64,000 bases of DNA from Gnetum montanum (GCA_015680685.1 MNCI01005567.1:310890-374889); one strand, 5' to 3'; positions 46,770 through 60,099 are shown, numbered from the stretch's first letter. The notes: generated by a model from the sequence alone, not told the origin. Made by a program: numbers and translations.

Positions 46770-48700
46770 ATGTCTTCTTCTCATATGAGTGATTCTCTGT
46801 CCAAGTCTAATGGAGTACATTAGTAGGTGCTTCAACAATATAGAGTGGTATATGCTCATTTTAATGAGTATGTGTCCAATTTCACCTTCATCCTACACTG
46901 GGATGAATAGCTGCAGTGGCATGACATGGAGGGCAACATCATGTTACCTCTTGATCGATCTATTTTTACAATGCTCTAACAAATTCTTATATGATTAGGT
47001 CTTTAGGGACTTCATGCTGAGTACATTGTTTAGGATAGTAACACTAGGGATTATCATCCTACTGAGGCCCAATGTCTCAGGGATCACCAATTGGAACAAC
47101 ATCATAAATCTATAAAGGAAAAGTGATTAAATGATTCTCCATTCCTATTGTACCAAAATGATGGTGGAGAACCCTTCTTTGGGGGTTTTCCATTCAGTGA
47201 AATTCCTCTCTTTGACTTCGGTGAAGGAGGCCAAAACCAAAACTTGCAATCCACGATCCACCTAGTTCTGGTAAGAATGGATCCAATGATAAAGGAGGAT
47301 CTAAAGAGAGAATTTATGACATGGATGTGGATAAGAAATAAGAACATGATTGTGGTTGCGATTACTAATGAGGGGATAGCAAGCACTATGATGGTGCTAG
47401 TCCTCCTTCCTCTTCACCTTCATCATCATCATCTTCTTCTTCTAGCTCTGATCGTAACTACAGGGGGTGTGATCATGATGGAGGTGACCAACAAGACCAT
47501 GATAACGAAAGGGACCATCAGGAAATCCAAGATCAAGGGTGCCAACATTTAGGAGAGACCCATCATCATGAATGAAAAGGTAGTAGAGCGCATTGTATGA
47601 ACCAAAATCAAGACCTTGATGAGCCTTTTCTTGCCACAAAAAGTATGCTAAACATTGCAAAGGTAATATGAATTTCCACAAGGCATGTAAAGGATAGTTG
47701 AATCAAGAGGCTAGACATGAACAATATCCCTTGGTTCAAATGGGGATATAACTTAGATATGCAGAACCACCTTTAAGCTTTCCAAGATGCATGTGCCTTG
47801 TAAAACATAGAAATTGAGTGGAAAAAGCTTAAGTTGTTCCCATGGACACTCATTAAAGAAGCTAAAAACTAGTATCGGTCCTTAGAACCAAAATCTATCA
47901 AATAATAGAGTACAATGCTTGAATTATTCAATGAAAAATATCAAACATACGCCAGAGTGTTCAACTTGAGAAGGTAGATTCAAGGGTGGAAACAAGGAAT
48001 ACACGAACCCTTGGATGCCTCCATTCGCTGATACTATTCCTTAATGCACAAATGTCCTAGCCATGATTATTCTCNACCGATACTATTCCTTAATGCACAA
48101 ATGTCCTAGCCATGATTATTCTCAACTAGACCAACTTTTTCACATTATAGATAGGCTTTGATCTAGAATGAGAAGAACCCTTTGTGTCTATGCCCAAGGG
48201 AAACTATCAGAATTAAGTGCCCATCAAATCTAAAGATTGATTGAGCAGGTAGCTAAAGAGGAAGGAGAATTAAGGAAATGAGAAAGTGCAAATGAGTATA
48301 ACCATAATCTTTCCATTTGTAAGAGGGAGGTTTGATTTTGTGACAATGAGGATGAATCATCCCTTGATGAGGTGGTGAATAGGAAAGCCTTGCCACTTCA
48401 AAAATCTCATTCTAAAGTTATAGCCAAGGTTGATTAGTTATGGGACTCCATGGATAGAAAATTTTAAGTTGTCCTAAAAATTACTAAAGAGTATAAAGAA
48501 TAAAGTAGTGATCGTGAGTGCAAGAGGTGCAAGGCAGCTAAACGTGCCTATTATAAAGGTAAGGGAAAAATTAATATAATAGAAGAAGTTATGAGAAGTG
48601 AATCAAATGATGATGGTGGGTGTGATGTTTATCATTATAAACATTCTAAGGGATGTTTTCCTATTGTGTTACACTTATAGGAATTTGGGGTGTATGCCTT
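46770..48700 (+). pseudogene. gag: gag of element D (degenerate)
   Basis: Starts MSSSHMSDSLSK (46770). NFTFILHWDE*LQWHDMEGN corresponds to the F segment with CAG changed to TAG and Arg to His. A Ser run near 47420-47450 precedes the His/Asp-rich stretch, followed by the capsid (LRRTLCVYAQGKLSEL near 48170). The zinc knuckle near 48621 has lost its second Cys (CDVYHYKHSKGC). Across N 48075 a 45-bp piece appears twice. Confidence 0.8.
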
Positions 48701-49309
48701 AAATCCATGACTAGCACAAAGGCAAATACCTAGATGATTATCTTATCCTCAAGGTAATTCTATGCAATTCCACTAGCCATAATAGTATTATCCAAGTGGA
48801 AATCCATTGCAATCATATGAGTAGTACCAACAATGGCAGCAACCACTGTCATGGGTGCTAGCACCACCAAGGAAACAATACCCTTATAGACACCTAATTC
48901 ATATGGGTACTACATTCAACAATCCCTATCTCCACATGACTCTTCTAGTCATGTTTCTACTTTTCAATCCTACTATCACCCTTTTAATTGTTATTAAACC
49001 CATTCTCCACATGAAAGAAGGGATACCATGTTTTATCCTTATCATCCTCTTGTCCCTACACAAGTTCCTTCCTCCTCCACACAACTACCACCTGCTCCAT
49101 CTATGCAAGGTGAACTCCTAGCTCAACTACAACAATGCAACACCACTAGGGCCATTAATCTACAACTAATTTATCAACCGAGTGGTTTGGATACTTGATC
49201 AAAGAAAAGACCTTTCTTCCAACCTCATAGTTGAACTAAGCCCTCACATACATCTATGGTTAACAACCTTGTTTCTTTGTCTCCCTTTGTATCAAATTTC
49301 TTTGAGTCC

Positions 49310-49780
49310 CCTTCAAACCAAACATCACCAAGGATCCATACTATGATGCTTACTCATGTCGTATTTGATTGGATCTATGCTAGAAACCTTTCTAGGAAAT
49401 TAGCTGATCCTGAAAGTTCTCTTATTTATTTATGGATTGCTAAAAATGAATTTTGAAAAAATATTCTAGATTTGGGCTTCGGTGTCAACTTGATTTCTTA
49501 TGAGATGTATACTGCCTTGACCCTACCACCTCTAAAGAAGAGCAACATCAGATTAGAATTGGAAAACCAGTCCATCATTATTCCATTGGGATTGGTAGAA
49601 GACATTGTGATCGCTATTTATAGGTGGCCTTATCCTGGTGATTTCCTGTTAATCAAGGTGAAGAACTATAAAGGAGACTTCTGAATCATCATGGGAAGGG
49701 CATGGCTAAGCATCATTGATGCAAAAATGGATATCAAAGATCTTTCCATGTCTAAAGAAAATGCATTCAAGAAGATAGAG
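49310..49780 (+). pseudogene. pro: Retroviral-type protease of element D (degenerate)
   Basis: LTHVVFDWIYARNLSRKLAD, then the active site LDLGFGVNLI where C has LDSGSSVNLI (Ser to Leu, a C-to-T change), then IPLGLVEDIV and IIMGRAWLSIIDAKMDI. Confidence 0.8.
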
Positions 49781-50369
49781 AAGAAGCAAGTTTCATGCAT
49801 TGTATATAGTGATACGGGGTGTAATTGTGTGTAGAAACTCTAGGTAATGAAACAAGCATACATCTCTGCATGTAAGCAATGTGCTTTAGAAGTAGATATT
49901 CAAAGATGTCTGTGTGTAGCAACTACAAAACAAGAGGGCATTTAGTGGCTAATCACTGATTTTGAAAGTAGCACACTTTGCATGGAACCTACTAAGAGCT
50001 TGACATGCACATATGTCATAGGCATAGATGAACTGGAGCAAGTTCATCACCAACTCTCTGATAATACAAATGATGATACTTACTAAGAAGAGTTGAAAAT
50101 TCCTACGAACTTCAAACAAGAGCCCCTTGAACTAAAAATACTACAAGCTATCATGAAATACGTGTTCCTAGAAAATGGAAAGTTAGTGATAATTAATGTA
50201 GATCTTACTCCAAAACAAAAATAGATGCCATTAAAAGTGGTTGAAAAATGGTTAGCAGCCTTTGTTTGGTCATATCTCAAACTCACAAAGATTGATCCTA
50301 GGATATATTATATCTACATTGATCCAACCATTAAGCTAAAGAGATAGCCACAAAGATAGTTAATTCCCA

Positions 50370-51560
50370 AACTGAAGCAGATCATCAAGGAGGAAATCGA
50401 ACAACTCCTCAAGGTGGGGTTTATCTATCCCATTGCAGGTAGCGAGTGGGTTAGTCCACTTGTGATTGTGCCAAAGAAAAGTGGCAAGTGGTGATTTGCA
50501 TTGATTTTTGGCTACTAAATATGGCAACATTCAAGGATCATTTTTTGTTTTCACTTGTTGATTAAGTATTAGACACAATGTCCAAGAATTACATCTATAG
50601 TTTTATGGATGGTTATAGTGGCTATAACCAAATCCAAATTGCACCAAAAGACTAGGCCAAGATAACATTCACATGTCCCTAGGGAACTTTTGCATATCGT
50701 AAGATGCCATTTGGTCTGTGTAATGCCCTTACTACATTTTAATGCTTGGTCTTGAGCATTTTTTAATAGCAAATTGGTAGTGGTGTGGAAGTCTTCATGG
50801 ATGACTTCTCCACCTATGGAGCTATATTTGAGCAAGCCCTAGACTACCTTGAGCAAGTTCTAAAGAGATGTGTTGAAACAAAGCTTCATCTCAATTGGAA
50901 AAAGAGTCATCTGATGGTCAAGAGGGCATTGTATTTGGGCATAGAATATCATAAGCACGAATTGAGGTAGACCTTGAAAAAATAAGGGTTATCCAAGGAA
51001 TAACCCACCAACTAGAAATCATCAAATATGTTTGATCATTCCTTAGACATACTAGCTACTACTGATGATTCATTTGGTCCATTTTCCTAGACCATGGAAT
51101 GTGCAAAAGCATTCCATTAATTAAAGGAAAAAATTGTAGCAACTCTAATCCTATAAGCACCTAATTGATTCAGACCATTTCATGTTATGATAGATGCATC
51201 AAATTATGCCTTGGTTGTTGTGCTTACATAGATGGATGACAAAAAATATCCATATCATATCCATTGCACAAGCTGAAGCATTATGGGTGCACAACTAAAC
51301 TACACCACCACAAAAAAAGAATTGATGGAAATGGTGTTTTCTCTAGAGAAGTTAAGGCACTATGTGCTTGGATACAAAGTATTTGTACACATGGACCATA
51401 GTGCCATCCTCTTCCTGATGAACAAGTTGACAATGAACCCTTGTATCATATGGTGACTAGTGATCTTATAGGAATTCAATCTTATAATGGTAGATCGAAA
51501 GGAAACTAAAAATATGATTACTAATCACTTGTCTCGATTATGATGGGATAGCAAAGAGGA
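50370..51560 (+). pseudogene. pol: Reverse transcriptase and RNase H of element D
   Basis: RT begins LKVGFIYPIAGSEWVSPLVI (about 50410) and reaches VEVFMDDFSTYGAIFEQAL (50785-50845) and LHLNWKKSHLMVKRALYLGI. RNase H: MIDASNYALVV near 51190, ALNYTTTKKELM-like segment near 51300, FVHMDHSAILFLMN. Frameshifts and stops interrupt it. Confidence 0.85.
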
Positions 51561-51699
51561 CAAAAGCCCACTTTTTGATCTATTCCCTAATGAACTCCTC
51601 TTTGCTAGGGCTATAATTGAATAATTTTCCAATGAGCCTAAATGGTATGATAACATTCTCACCTATATTTTCACCCAAGAGATGCTGCAAAGGTTGTAC

Positions 51700-52740
51700 C
51701 ACTGAAGGAAACAATAGTTTCTTCACTAAGTAAAATGCATCATGGAGATCAATGGATACCTCTACAAGGTGTGTGTCAATGGCCTAGTTCATTGGTTTGT
51801 CATTGATACTGATCAGCTGCATGTTCTCCAAGATTCTCATGAAAGTCCTTATGGAGGCCACTATGCTGGGAGACACACATCCATTAAAATCCTAATGGCA
51901 AGGTACTATTGGCCAACACTCTTTAGGGATGCTCACCAATATGTCCACTCTTATGAATGTTGCAAGCGAGATGGTGGAATAACCACTCGAATGGAGGGAC
52001 CTCAATAGTAAATCCAACTATTGGAATCCCTTGATATCTTGGGCATTGATTTCATAGGTCCCATCACATCCATGTCAAATGAAAAGGTGTACATCATAGT
52101 GATTGTTGACTATTATATGAAATGGGTAGAAGTAGTAGCCATCACTAGATGTACATCTTCTACTATTGCTTGGTTTATACAGTAAAACATTATAAATATT
52201 TGTACTGTGCCATGTGCATTAATTTTTGATAATGGAACTCACTTTATAGGCACTACCTTTTGGAAGCTCATGTAATGCTTAGCAGTAGAACATAAACTAA
52301 CAACACCCTACCATCCCTACATCAATGATCATGTTGAGGTTACCAATAGGGAAATCATAAATATTCTAACCAGAACTATCAACAAATATAGGAAATAATG
52401 GAGCATAAAACTCAATGATTTCCTTTGGGCATACCACTCAGCATGAAAACTTCCTATAGACTATTCTCCCTATGAGTTGTTGTATGGAAAATTACCAACA
52501 CTTCCTATTCAATCTGAGCTTTGTACGCTTTCAACAGCCTGTGACCTTAACCTTGGCTTAATTCTAGAGGAAAAAGAAATATTAATGACTCTTAAGTTAC
52601 TAGATAAAAATAAATTGGTGGCTCTATCATCTAATGAGTTGCACAAGGCATTCAACAAAAAGCACCATGACCTTAGAATCAAGAAAGTCAAACTTCAACT
52701 AGGAGATAAGGTTCTTTACTAGAACCCCCCACACATACCT
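51700..52740 (+). pseudogene. int: Integrase of element D (degenerate)
   Basis: The N-terminal zinc-binding part is intact over 51742-52008 (HESPYGGHYAGR, ARYYWPTLFRDAHQYV, CCKRDGG). The core has ILGIDFIGPITSMSNEKVYI, SLIFDNGTHFIGT-like and VEHKLTTPYHPY segments to about 52320. The C-terminal part (52477-52722) has LYGKLPTLPIQSEL and LQLGDKVLY. Best-preserved integrase in the window, but with stops in the core. Confidence 0.85.
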
Positions 52741-54881
52741 CAACAAGATAAGTTCTAGACATTGTGGGAAGGACCTTATATAATTTATGAAACATTTCCT
52801 TCTAGGTCCATGATGATCTAGAAATTTGAGAGCCCAAACAAGAAATAGCTAGTTAGCATACAATAAGTCAAACCTTTCCAGAAGCATAAGCCAACTAATG
52901 TAACAAATACCTCAATAGATGGACAACCATGCTCAATCTTTTAGATCTCCTCCTTTCAACTTAGTCGTGGGGAAGATGGCTATCCATGCTAACTATACAA
53001 GAGGCTCCTCAATTTTTCCTATTTTTTTTACACATTCTTTATTTTACACCTTTTTTCATGTTATTAATCTTTGCTAATTTTTTTACACCATCAATAGTAA
53101 ATTTTCTATTTCTTGAATATTTTACACTTTCTTTTATATTTTCTTTTATTTTGGTATGGTTTTCCAACTTTTTGTTAATAAGTGCTAGGCACAGTGGTAA
53201 TTTGTTGCTTGATGGTGGTATGTACTATTCAATTATTTGATTGTTGGTGTCTGGATTGTAACTTTGAATTTTATTACTAATAATTAGGACATGGGTTTTT
53301 TCTCATGAAATAGGAAGTGAGTCCACAACATCCACCCATCCACAAACTCTATGGTTTTCCTTGTTTTGGAAATGTGTAGTCCTTTTTTCATTAATAAAAC
53401 TATTAACAAACGTGTGACTTTGGTAGTTTTCAGATATGGAAAGGACTGAAAGGTTTGAATAGGGTGTGACTTCAAAGGGATCTGATGCTCTTTATGCTTA
53501 TCTACTTACTTGGATGCATGTGTGTTTTCATGGATTTCTTACCATTCCATGTCAACCAATAATAGAAAGTTGAATAAGTCTTTGCATGGTGTGGTTCCCA
53601 TCATAAACATTAATAGGAATTCAAAGCACATCCCTTAGACAAAATAAATAGGCTATGAGCATTAGCTATGGGACTAAAAAGACATGTTATCCATGCCTAA
53701 AATTCCCCTCTAACTAAGGCCCTTCCTCACTTCCCACTTCTCTTTTCTTCTCTAGTAAGAAATGGTGGTTGCTCTATGTGAGCACTTTTATGTCNGGGGG
53801 GGGGAATGGGTTTGTACTAGTCTTAGAATGGTGATGTGAAGTCATTGAACAAGGTTGGTTTTGGTTTGAACTAAAGATGGATTTTATCAAGTCATGTAAC
53901 CACAAAATTCACAAGGGACTTTATGTGACCTTAATTAGGAACTCCATTTCACACCCTTTCATCCATCTATGCTTTCCATGTCTCACTCCACTCTCGGTTT
54001 CATGTTCTTATTTGATGTCCTAGTTTGATATGTCAAAATTCTTAGGTATTTTCTTTTGGGTTTCTGTCTTTAACTCTCCATAACCATTAATCGTCCATGA
54101 GGCCCATAGACTCCTTTGTTTGAAGTTATGCAAGGGCAATGAAAGGCCTATGCCTACTTTGGGAAGGACACACTTGAATATCGTTTGGTTGGGTTAGTTA
54201 AGTTCTTTTCCCTTAGACATTCTCACAATCAACCCCTTTTGCATGCCTCATCAATGAAATCCAATTATGTGCATCTTCACAACATTTTTTAGTGTGGTAC
54301 TCTTTTTTTTTGTTGCGAATTCTTGAATCCTATTTTAGCATTTCATCGTGTTTAAAATTTTTCAAATTTAATAATGCACTATTTATCTATTTTACCCTAT
54401 TTTTTAGTCTTCCTACTAACATTATTAACAAAATCAATCCATCATAATTGTAACCTAGCCAACTGTAACCATCGACGAGATAAGGTACTTAAAAGCTACA
54501 TGTTATACATTACTTACTAATCCATGATTTTGTTATGATTACAATAGGAAGCATAGACTAGAGGCAAGACTGTCTTCATCAAAGGATAAGCCACAACATC
54601 ATGTGATAAGGACTATTCATGATTGTTGAATCTCCTCCCTTGCTCTTCAATTGCCAGAGGAGTTGGATGTTAATTTTGTTTAGGGTATTCACTTCTTTTA
54701 TCATGAACACCTACTTTTGTAAAAGATTGTAATCCATACACTCAGGCACTTAGAGTCTATTTGTTTCATCAAAGTCAATTTTTATGTTAGTCAATAATCC
54801 CATACTTACCCAATATTTTGTAAGTAACTTGCTCCTCCTCTTCTTCACTTAAGGATGAATTTTCATTTAGTCATGGGGGTA
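52741..54881 (+). other. 3' non-coding part of element D with ORF3 scar
   Basis: Matches the same region of C. At 54530-54620 the ORF3 start region is recognisable, then sequence jumps to that found after ORF3 in C (about 44.85 kb). N at 53795 precedes a G run. CATGGGGGTA directly precedes the 3' LTR. Confidence 0.7.
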
Positions 54882-55691
54882 TGATGAATTGTATTTTGAC
54901 ATGCTCCAATATCAAAACCCAATATGCTATGGTAAGTATCCGATATTGCAAGGTATATGCCAACCTATTAATATAGCACTTGGGCACATGATTTTTAATC
55001 AATTTTTGCATACAGTAATGAAGTTCTTGTAGTTTACTCATTCCAGAGTTAGAATATTTTCTAAGTGCCTACAGTAGGAGTCTATGTGTGTACGAACCTT
55101 TATTCAAGAACTAATGTACTTGGGCATAATAGTATGATGGAAATAAAGATGACCCCTTTTGCTAATCCTTACAACACTGAGAATAGATTAATGTTTGCTT
55201 TGATGCATTTATTGTTCATGAACCTTACTTTAATGAATGTTAATTAAGCAATTAATTTCTAGTCATTAATGAACACAAGCATGACCACTTTGAGCATACA
55301 TGTAGCACTTGGTAACCCAAAAACACTTAACATTTGGGTAACCCAGTAGCACTACATGCATTTAGGATGTGTCTGGGGAGTGGGAATGGGTAATTGTATT
55401 AGGCTAGTTAGATAGTAGATTAATTAGATATTAAATTCCTTAATCTTTCATTCTTGTTTTAGGTGATTAAACTTATAAAGCATAAAATGATAAAAATCAT
55501 ATACCTTAGTTGCACTTAACCATAAACTTGCACCTCAAGAGTGGAATTGAGGAGACAATGATAATTCCAATTAGCTTTCACTTCCTAGAACTAGTGTACT
55601 TAGGAACTTAAGGTCCATGGAGTTTGACTAAATTGCCTGTGAATGCATGTGATTCATATGGTTGGGCATAGGGGTACCTCGCCACTCATCA
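54882..55691 (+). repeat. 3' LTR of element D
   Basis: TGATGAATTG...ACTCATCA. Roughly nine in ten bases agree with the 5' LTR by eye, mostly transitions, implying an old insertion. The TATA region has decayed to TATTAATA. Confidence 0.92.
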
Positions 55692-55696
55692 AATAT

Positions 55697-55917
55697 AAAA
55701 CATAAAAAAATAAAAATCATATGCCTCAATTACACTTAGCCATACCATGTGCATCACAAGTGTAATTGAGAAGACAACGAATGAATATTAGGGAAAAGTT
55801 CTCTTCCTAAAAGACTAGTGTACCAAAAGACATAGAGTTCATGGAATTTGACTAAAACACACATAAATGCTTTGTGATTCATATGAATGGACATAGGGGT
55901 ACCTCAAACGCTCATCA
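55697..55917 (+). repeat. 3' LTR of element C, right part
   Basis: Continues the LTR interrupted at 45797 (AAAACATAAAAAAATAAAAA matches 33416 onwards) and ends CTCATCA, followed by CTAAG. Confidence 0.92.
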
Positions 55918-55922
55918 CTAAG

Positions 55923-56350
55923 AAATGAATAGATCCCATAAGCTCTTTAATCTATCTCCAAATAGTAGAAAACAAGGCATGTAAAGCTCTATTAGATTTA
56001 GGATTAGGGATGAATCTTATCTCTTGGGATATGAACAAGATCTAGAATTTACCATAATTGAAGAAATGTAATATCCAATTAGAATTAGTTGATTAATCTA
56101 TTGTTGTTCGAATTGGACAAGTGGAAGATGTAGTAACTATAATAAATAGTTGGTCTAATTTTGCAAAATTTTCTATTATTCATGTGGAAAGAATAAAGGT
56201 AAATTCCTATTATTATGGAAAGGGCATGGCTTAGCACCGTGGATGTTAAGCTTGGTATTAGAAACTTGTCCCTTGAAATTTCCTAGGAAGATGAAATTGG
56301 AGTTCTTCAAAGACATAGATTTTCATATATTGTATTTATAATAATAGGTT
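55923..56350 (+). pseudogene. pro: Protease of element E (degenerate)
   Basis: SSLIYLQIVENKACKALLDL then GLGMNLISWDM (expected LLDSGSSVNLI), later VRIGQVEDVV. The N-terminal side lies at 32590-32673, beyond element C. Confidence 0.75.
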
Positions 56351-56899
56351 TAATTACATGAAAAAATTTTAGATAATAAGATAAGATAACATCTCAGTAT
56401 GAAAATGATGTGTCAAAAACATGTGTATACAATAGTATCTGTATGTAGTAGCCACAAAGCAAGAAGGCACTTAGTAGCTAATAAATGAATTTGAATTTTA
56501 ATCTAAAATTACATGTACCTATGTAGAGAAAATCAATAATATGGAATAGATATGAAGACAAATTCTCTATGCTAAGTTCCAATAAGAAGAAGATATTGAA
56601 TGGGGAGAATTAGAGATACTAAAAACATATGAACAAGAACCTCTAAAACTAAAAGCCTTACTAGGCATGCTTAAATATGCTTTTTTGAATGATCAAAATC
56701 TAGTAATTATAAATGTAAATCTTGACAAAAAAATAGAAAATGAGATTATTAGAAGTGGAAAATAAATAGCTGAATCTATTTGCATGATCTTATGATGAAA
56801 TCACTAGCATAGATTCATGAATCTATCAACATCACATTTATATAGATATAGCTATCAAACGACATCATTATCCTTAACACCCATTGAAGCTAAACCTCA

Positions 56900-58080
56900 A
56901 AGTAGTTGTAAAATAGGAACTAGAAAAATTATTGAAAGTAGGATTCATCTAACCTATTGCGAACAATGAATGGATTAGTTAACTCATCATTGTTCCAAAG
57001 AAAGATGATAATTAGATATTTTGTATAAATTTCTGATATTGAATATATTAACATTCAAAGATCATATTTCTTTTTCATTTATTAATCAATTCCTAGAAAC
57101 TATTGTGGGACACTAGTATTATAGTTTTCTAGATGGATACATTGGGTATAACCAAATCTATATTGTATAAGAAGATCAAGAGAAGACAATGTTCACTAGT
57201 TCATGGGGAATGTTCACATATAGGCAAATGTCATTTGGCCTATGTAATGCTCTAGCAATATTCTAGAGACTTGTACTTAGCATCTTTCAAAAATAGATTG
57301 GTAATGGAATTGATGTATTTATGGACAATTTCTCTACACATGGACTCGACTTTAAGTAAGCTTTGGATCACTTAGATTCATTTAATGGTCTAAGATAGAT
57401 AGTTCTAGAACACAAGCTATTATAAAAGGAAGTAGAGATATATATAGATAAATTTAGTGTTTTCTAAAATATTATTCAAAGGTCACAAATAGTTAAGGAT
57501 GTTAGATCATTTCTTGGTCACATTGGTATTATAGAAAATTTATTGAGAACTTTGCAAAGATAGAAAAATTACTTTTGGAATTAACATCGAAAGATACAAT
57601 ATTTCAGTGGTTAGGAGAATGTGAAAGGACATTTGAGAACCTGAAACAGAAGCTAATTAAGACATCAATCCTTAGAGACCAAGATTACTTAAGACCTTTT
57701 CACATAATGATATATGCTTCAAACGATGTGTTAGGAGTAGTACTAACTCAATCAGATGATCAAAAGAGTCCATACTATATTCATTGTGCCAACCGAAGAA
57801 TTATTGAAGCACAACTCAACTATACCGCTACAAAAAAAGAGCTTATGGTTTTGGTATATGCATTTGAAAAATTTAGATGTAATATGCTTGTGTATTTGAT
57901 CTATGTTCATATTGATCACTATGCAATTAAATTCTTAGTGAATAAACTAGTGGTTAGCCTAAGAGCTATTAGATGACTCATCATATTATACGAATTTGAC
58001 ATCATAATGATTGATAGAAAAGGAACTAAAAATGTTGTAGTTAATCATTTACCAAGTTTAACATGGGATCCTTAAGATAA
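56900..58080 (+). pseudogene. pol: Reverse transcriptase and RNase H of element E
   Basis: RT segments LKVGFI*PIANNEWIS and VFMDNFSTHG-like (near 57320; the second catalytic Asp is Asn). The longest intact frame is the RNase H part 57575-57976 with FHIMIYASNDVLGVVLTQSD, YYIHCANRRIIEAQLNYTAT and VHIDHYAIKFLVNK. More diverged from C and D than those are from each other. Confidence 0.8.
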
Positions 58081-58299
58081 TGAAGAACCTTTTTCAGACC
58101 AATTTTCTAATTAACCTATATTCATGAAATTAGTAATGGTTAGAGATTTAGCAACTAAGTCATGGATTATTGACTACCTGACTTATCTAACTTCATAGGA
58201 ACTTCCTACTAAATGGAATAAAAAAAAGAAATATTTTTTCACAAAGTCAAACAATATATAAAAATTTAAGTAAGTCTTTATAAGATCTATGCAAATGAT

Positions 58300-59260
58300 C
58301 TAATTTGATGATGTATTCCAAAGGAAAATCAATAAAGAGTTTTAGAAGATGCACATGATGAAACATGTGGTGGTCATTATGTAGGAAGAAGAACAATAGT
58401 GAAAATAATGATGGAAAATTAGTTTTGGCCTACAATATTTAGGGATGCACACTAGTTTGCATAATCTTATGAAAGATGTTAAAAAGATGGAGGATAGATG
58501 GGCAAGCATGAAAAATCACAGTAATGGCTACATCGATTGGAATCATTCGATATTTGGAAAATTAATTTTATGGGGCCTATCACATTGATGTCAAATGGAA
58601 AGTACTATATTATTATAACAATTAATTATTGTACTAAGTGGGTAAAAGGAGTTGCATTCTAAGATTGTACAACAAAAATAGTTGTAAAATTCTTTTGACA
58701 ACATGTGGTAAATAGATTTGGAATATCAAAAATATTAATCTCAAACAATGGGATCAATTTCACTAAAACTTCATTTGAGAAGTTAATGCAATGTATTGGA
58801 GTAAACCACAAACTTACTAGACCATATTGTCTCCATGTAGAAGGATAAGATGACGGGACTAATAGAGAAATTATATGGATACTAACTAGAACTGTTCCTA
58901 GATATAGGAATAATTGGAGCACTAAGCCTAACAATGTTTGGAGGGCATATAGATCAATCCAAAAACTTCTTATAAGGTATTTCCCATACATACTTATTTA
59001 TGGAAAATTACCTAGCTTGCCAATTCAAGCAAGAATAAATACCCTAACAACAACTTGTGCACTTAACTTAGATATAGGCTTAGCCCAGAAAGAGTGATTA
59101 ATGAAAATTAACCTAATAGATGAAAATCAATTTGTAGCCTAAATTAGTAATAATATTTGTAAGAAATACTCCAAATTTTGATAGGACACTAGGATTAAAC
59201 TAGTTTCTATTAGACATGGCAATAGAGTCCTCTACTATAACCCAAATCATGTCACTTAAT
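58300..59260 (+). pseudogene. int: Integrase of element E (degenerate)
   Basis: DAHDETCGGHYVGRRTIVKI (about 58345-58405), FWPTIFRDAH, then a core with GPITLMSNGKYYIIITI and FGISKILISNNGINFTKTSF, VNHKLTRPYC and ILTRTVPRYRNNW. YGKLPSLPIQARI near 58995. Several stops. Confidence 0.75.
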
Positions 59261-60099
59261 AGACTAAGTATCAAACTTTATGAGAAGGATACTATATAGT
59301 TCATGTTGTATACCAATGTAGTGCCATGTAAATATATCACCTAACCAACCCACACAAATTGATCCTTATTAATATTCAACAAGTCAGTTCATTCTATGAC
59401 TTTCTATCATCAAGGGATTTTACCATTCATTCCAACTTGATTACTTCCTATTCAATTTTTCGAATCTCTACCTTTGAAAATAGTCATGGAGGTGTCATTC
59501 CTTATCCTTAGGTGTAGATTAATATTTTTATATTGTTTCTAAATTTTTTACATTTTCTTTATTCTTTAATATCTTTACTATTCTTTCATATTTTACCAAT
59601 TTCTCCTTTTTAAATTCTTTAATAATTTTCAAATTCTTTTGCATTTTCCTCTTTTTATACATATTTGATTCTTTATATAATTTTACCATTCTTAATGTAC
59701 ATATTTTTGTTAATTTAGCATAATAAATTATTAAGTAATAAGCAAGATGTAGTTGAAATAGCAAGAATTTTACCCTATGTTATCAAATCATTTAAGGAAT
59801 AATTGTATAAAAATTGAGACCACATCATCTATCCATTCATTTCTAATAATAAGAGGTTCTTAACATAAACACAATGATATTATTATTTTAATAAAACTAA
59901 AATAAACCTATGATCAAGGATGTAACATCAAGAGGATTTGTGGATTCTCTAAAGCTACCTTTATAATTCTTATTATGTCATCAAGTTGTATCATTTCCCT
60001 ATGTTCCAATGAAAAATGGAAGTAAGTTTTACAATAAGAATTGCCTTATCATATCATTGGAAAGACATGTTACCCACACTGGAAGGTAGCCCTCTGGTA
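59261..60099 (+). other. Non-coding stretch of element E
   Basis: T-rich region after integrase as in C and D. No gene seen. Confidence 0.5.

Larger units (their letters stand above)
45798..55691 (+). mobile_element. Complete Ty3/gypsy element D, nested in the 3' LTR of C
   Basis: 9.9 kb, flanked by AACAT (45793-45797) and AATAT (55692-55696), one C-to-T apart. 5' and 3' LTRs are of nearly equal length (813 and 810 bp). Coding order is gag, protease, RT, RNase H, integrase. Only the first part of ORF3 remains. Stops are frequent throughout. Confidence 0.95.
32679..55917 (+). mobile_element. Complete Ty3/gypsy (Athila/Tat-like) element C
   Basis: Flanked by exact 5-bp duplications CTAAG (32674-32678 and 55918-55922). 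Without nested element D it is about 13.3 kb. Order: 5' LTR, primer site, gag, protease, RT, RNase H, integrase, long non-coding region, ORF3, 3' LTR. The 3' LTR is interrupted by D and resumes at 55697. Coding regions have many stops, so it is not autonomous now. Confidence 0.95.

Noticed and set aside
53795-53805. G run after N as a possible G-quadruplex
   Set aside because: It lies at a contig join and the corresponding region of C (near 40805) has only a short G run, so it is probably a sequencing artefact.
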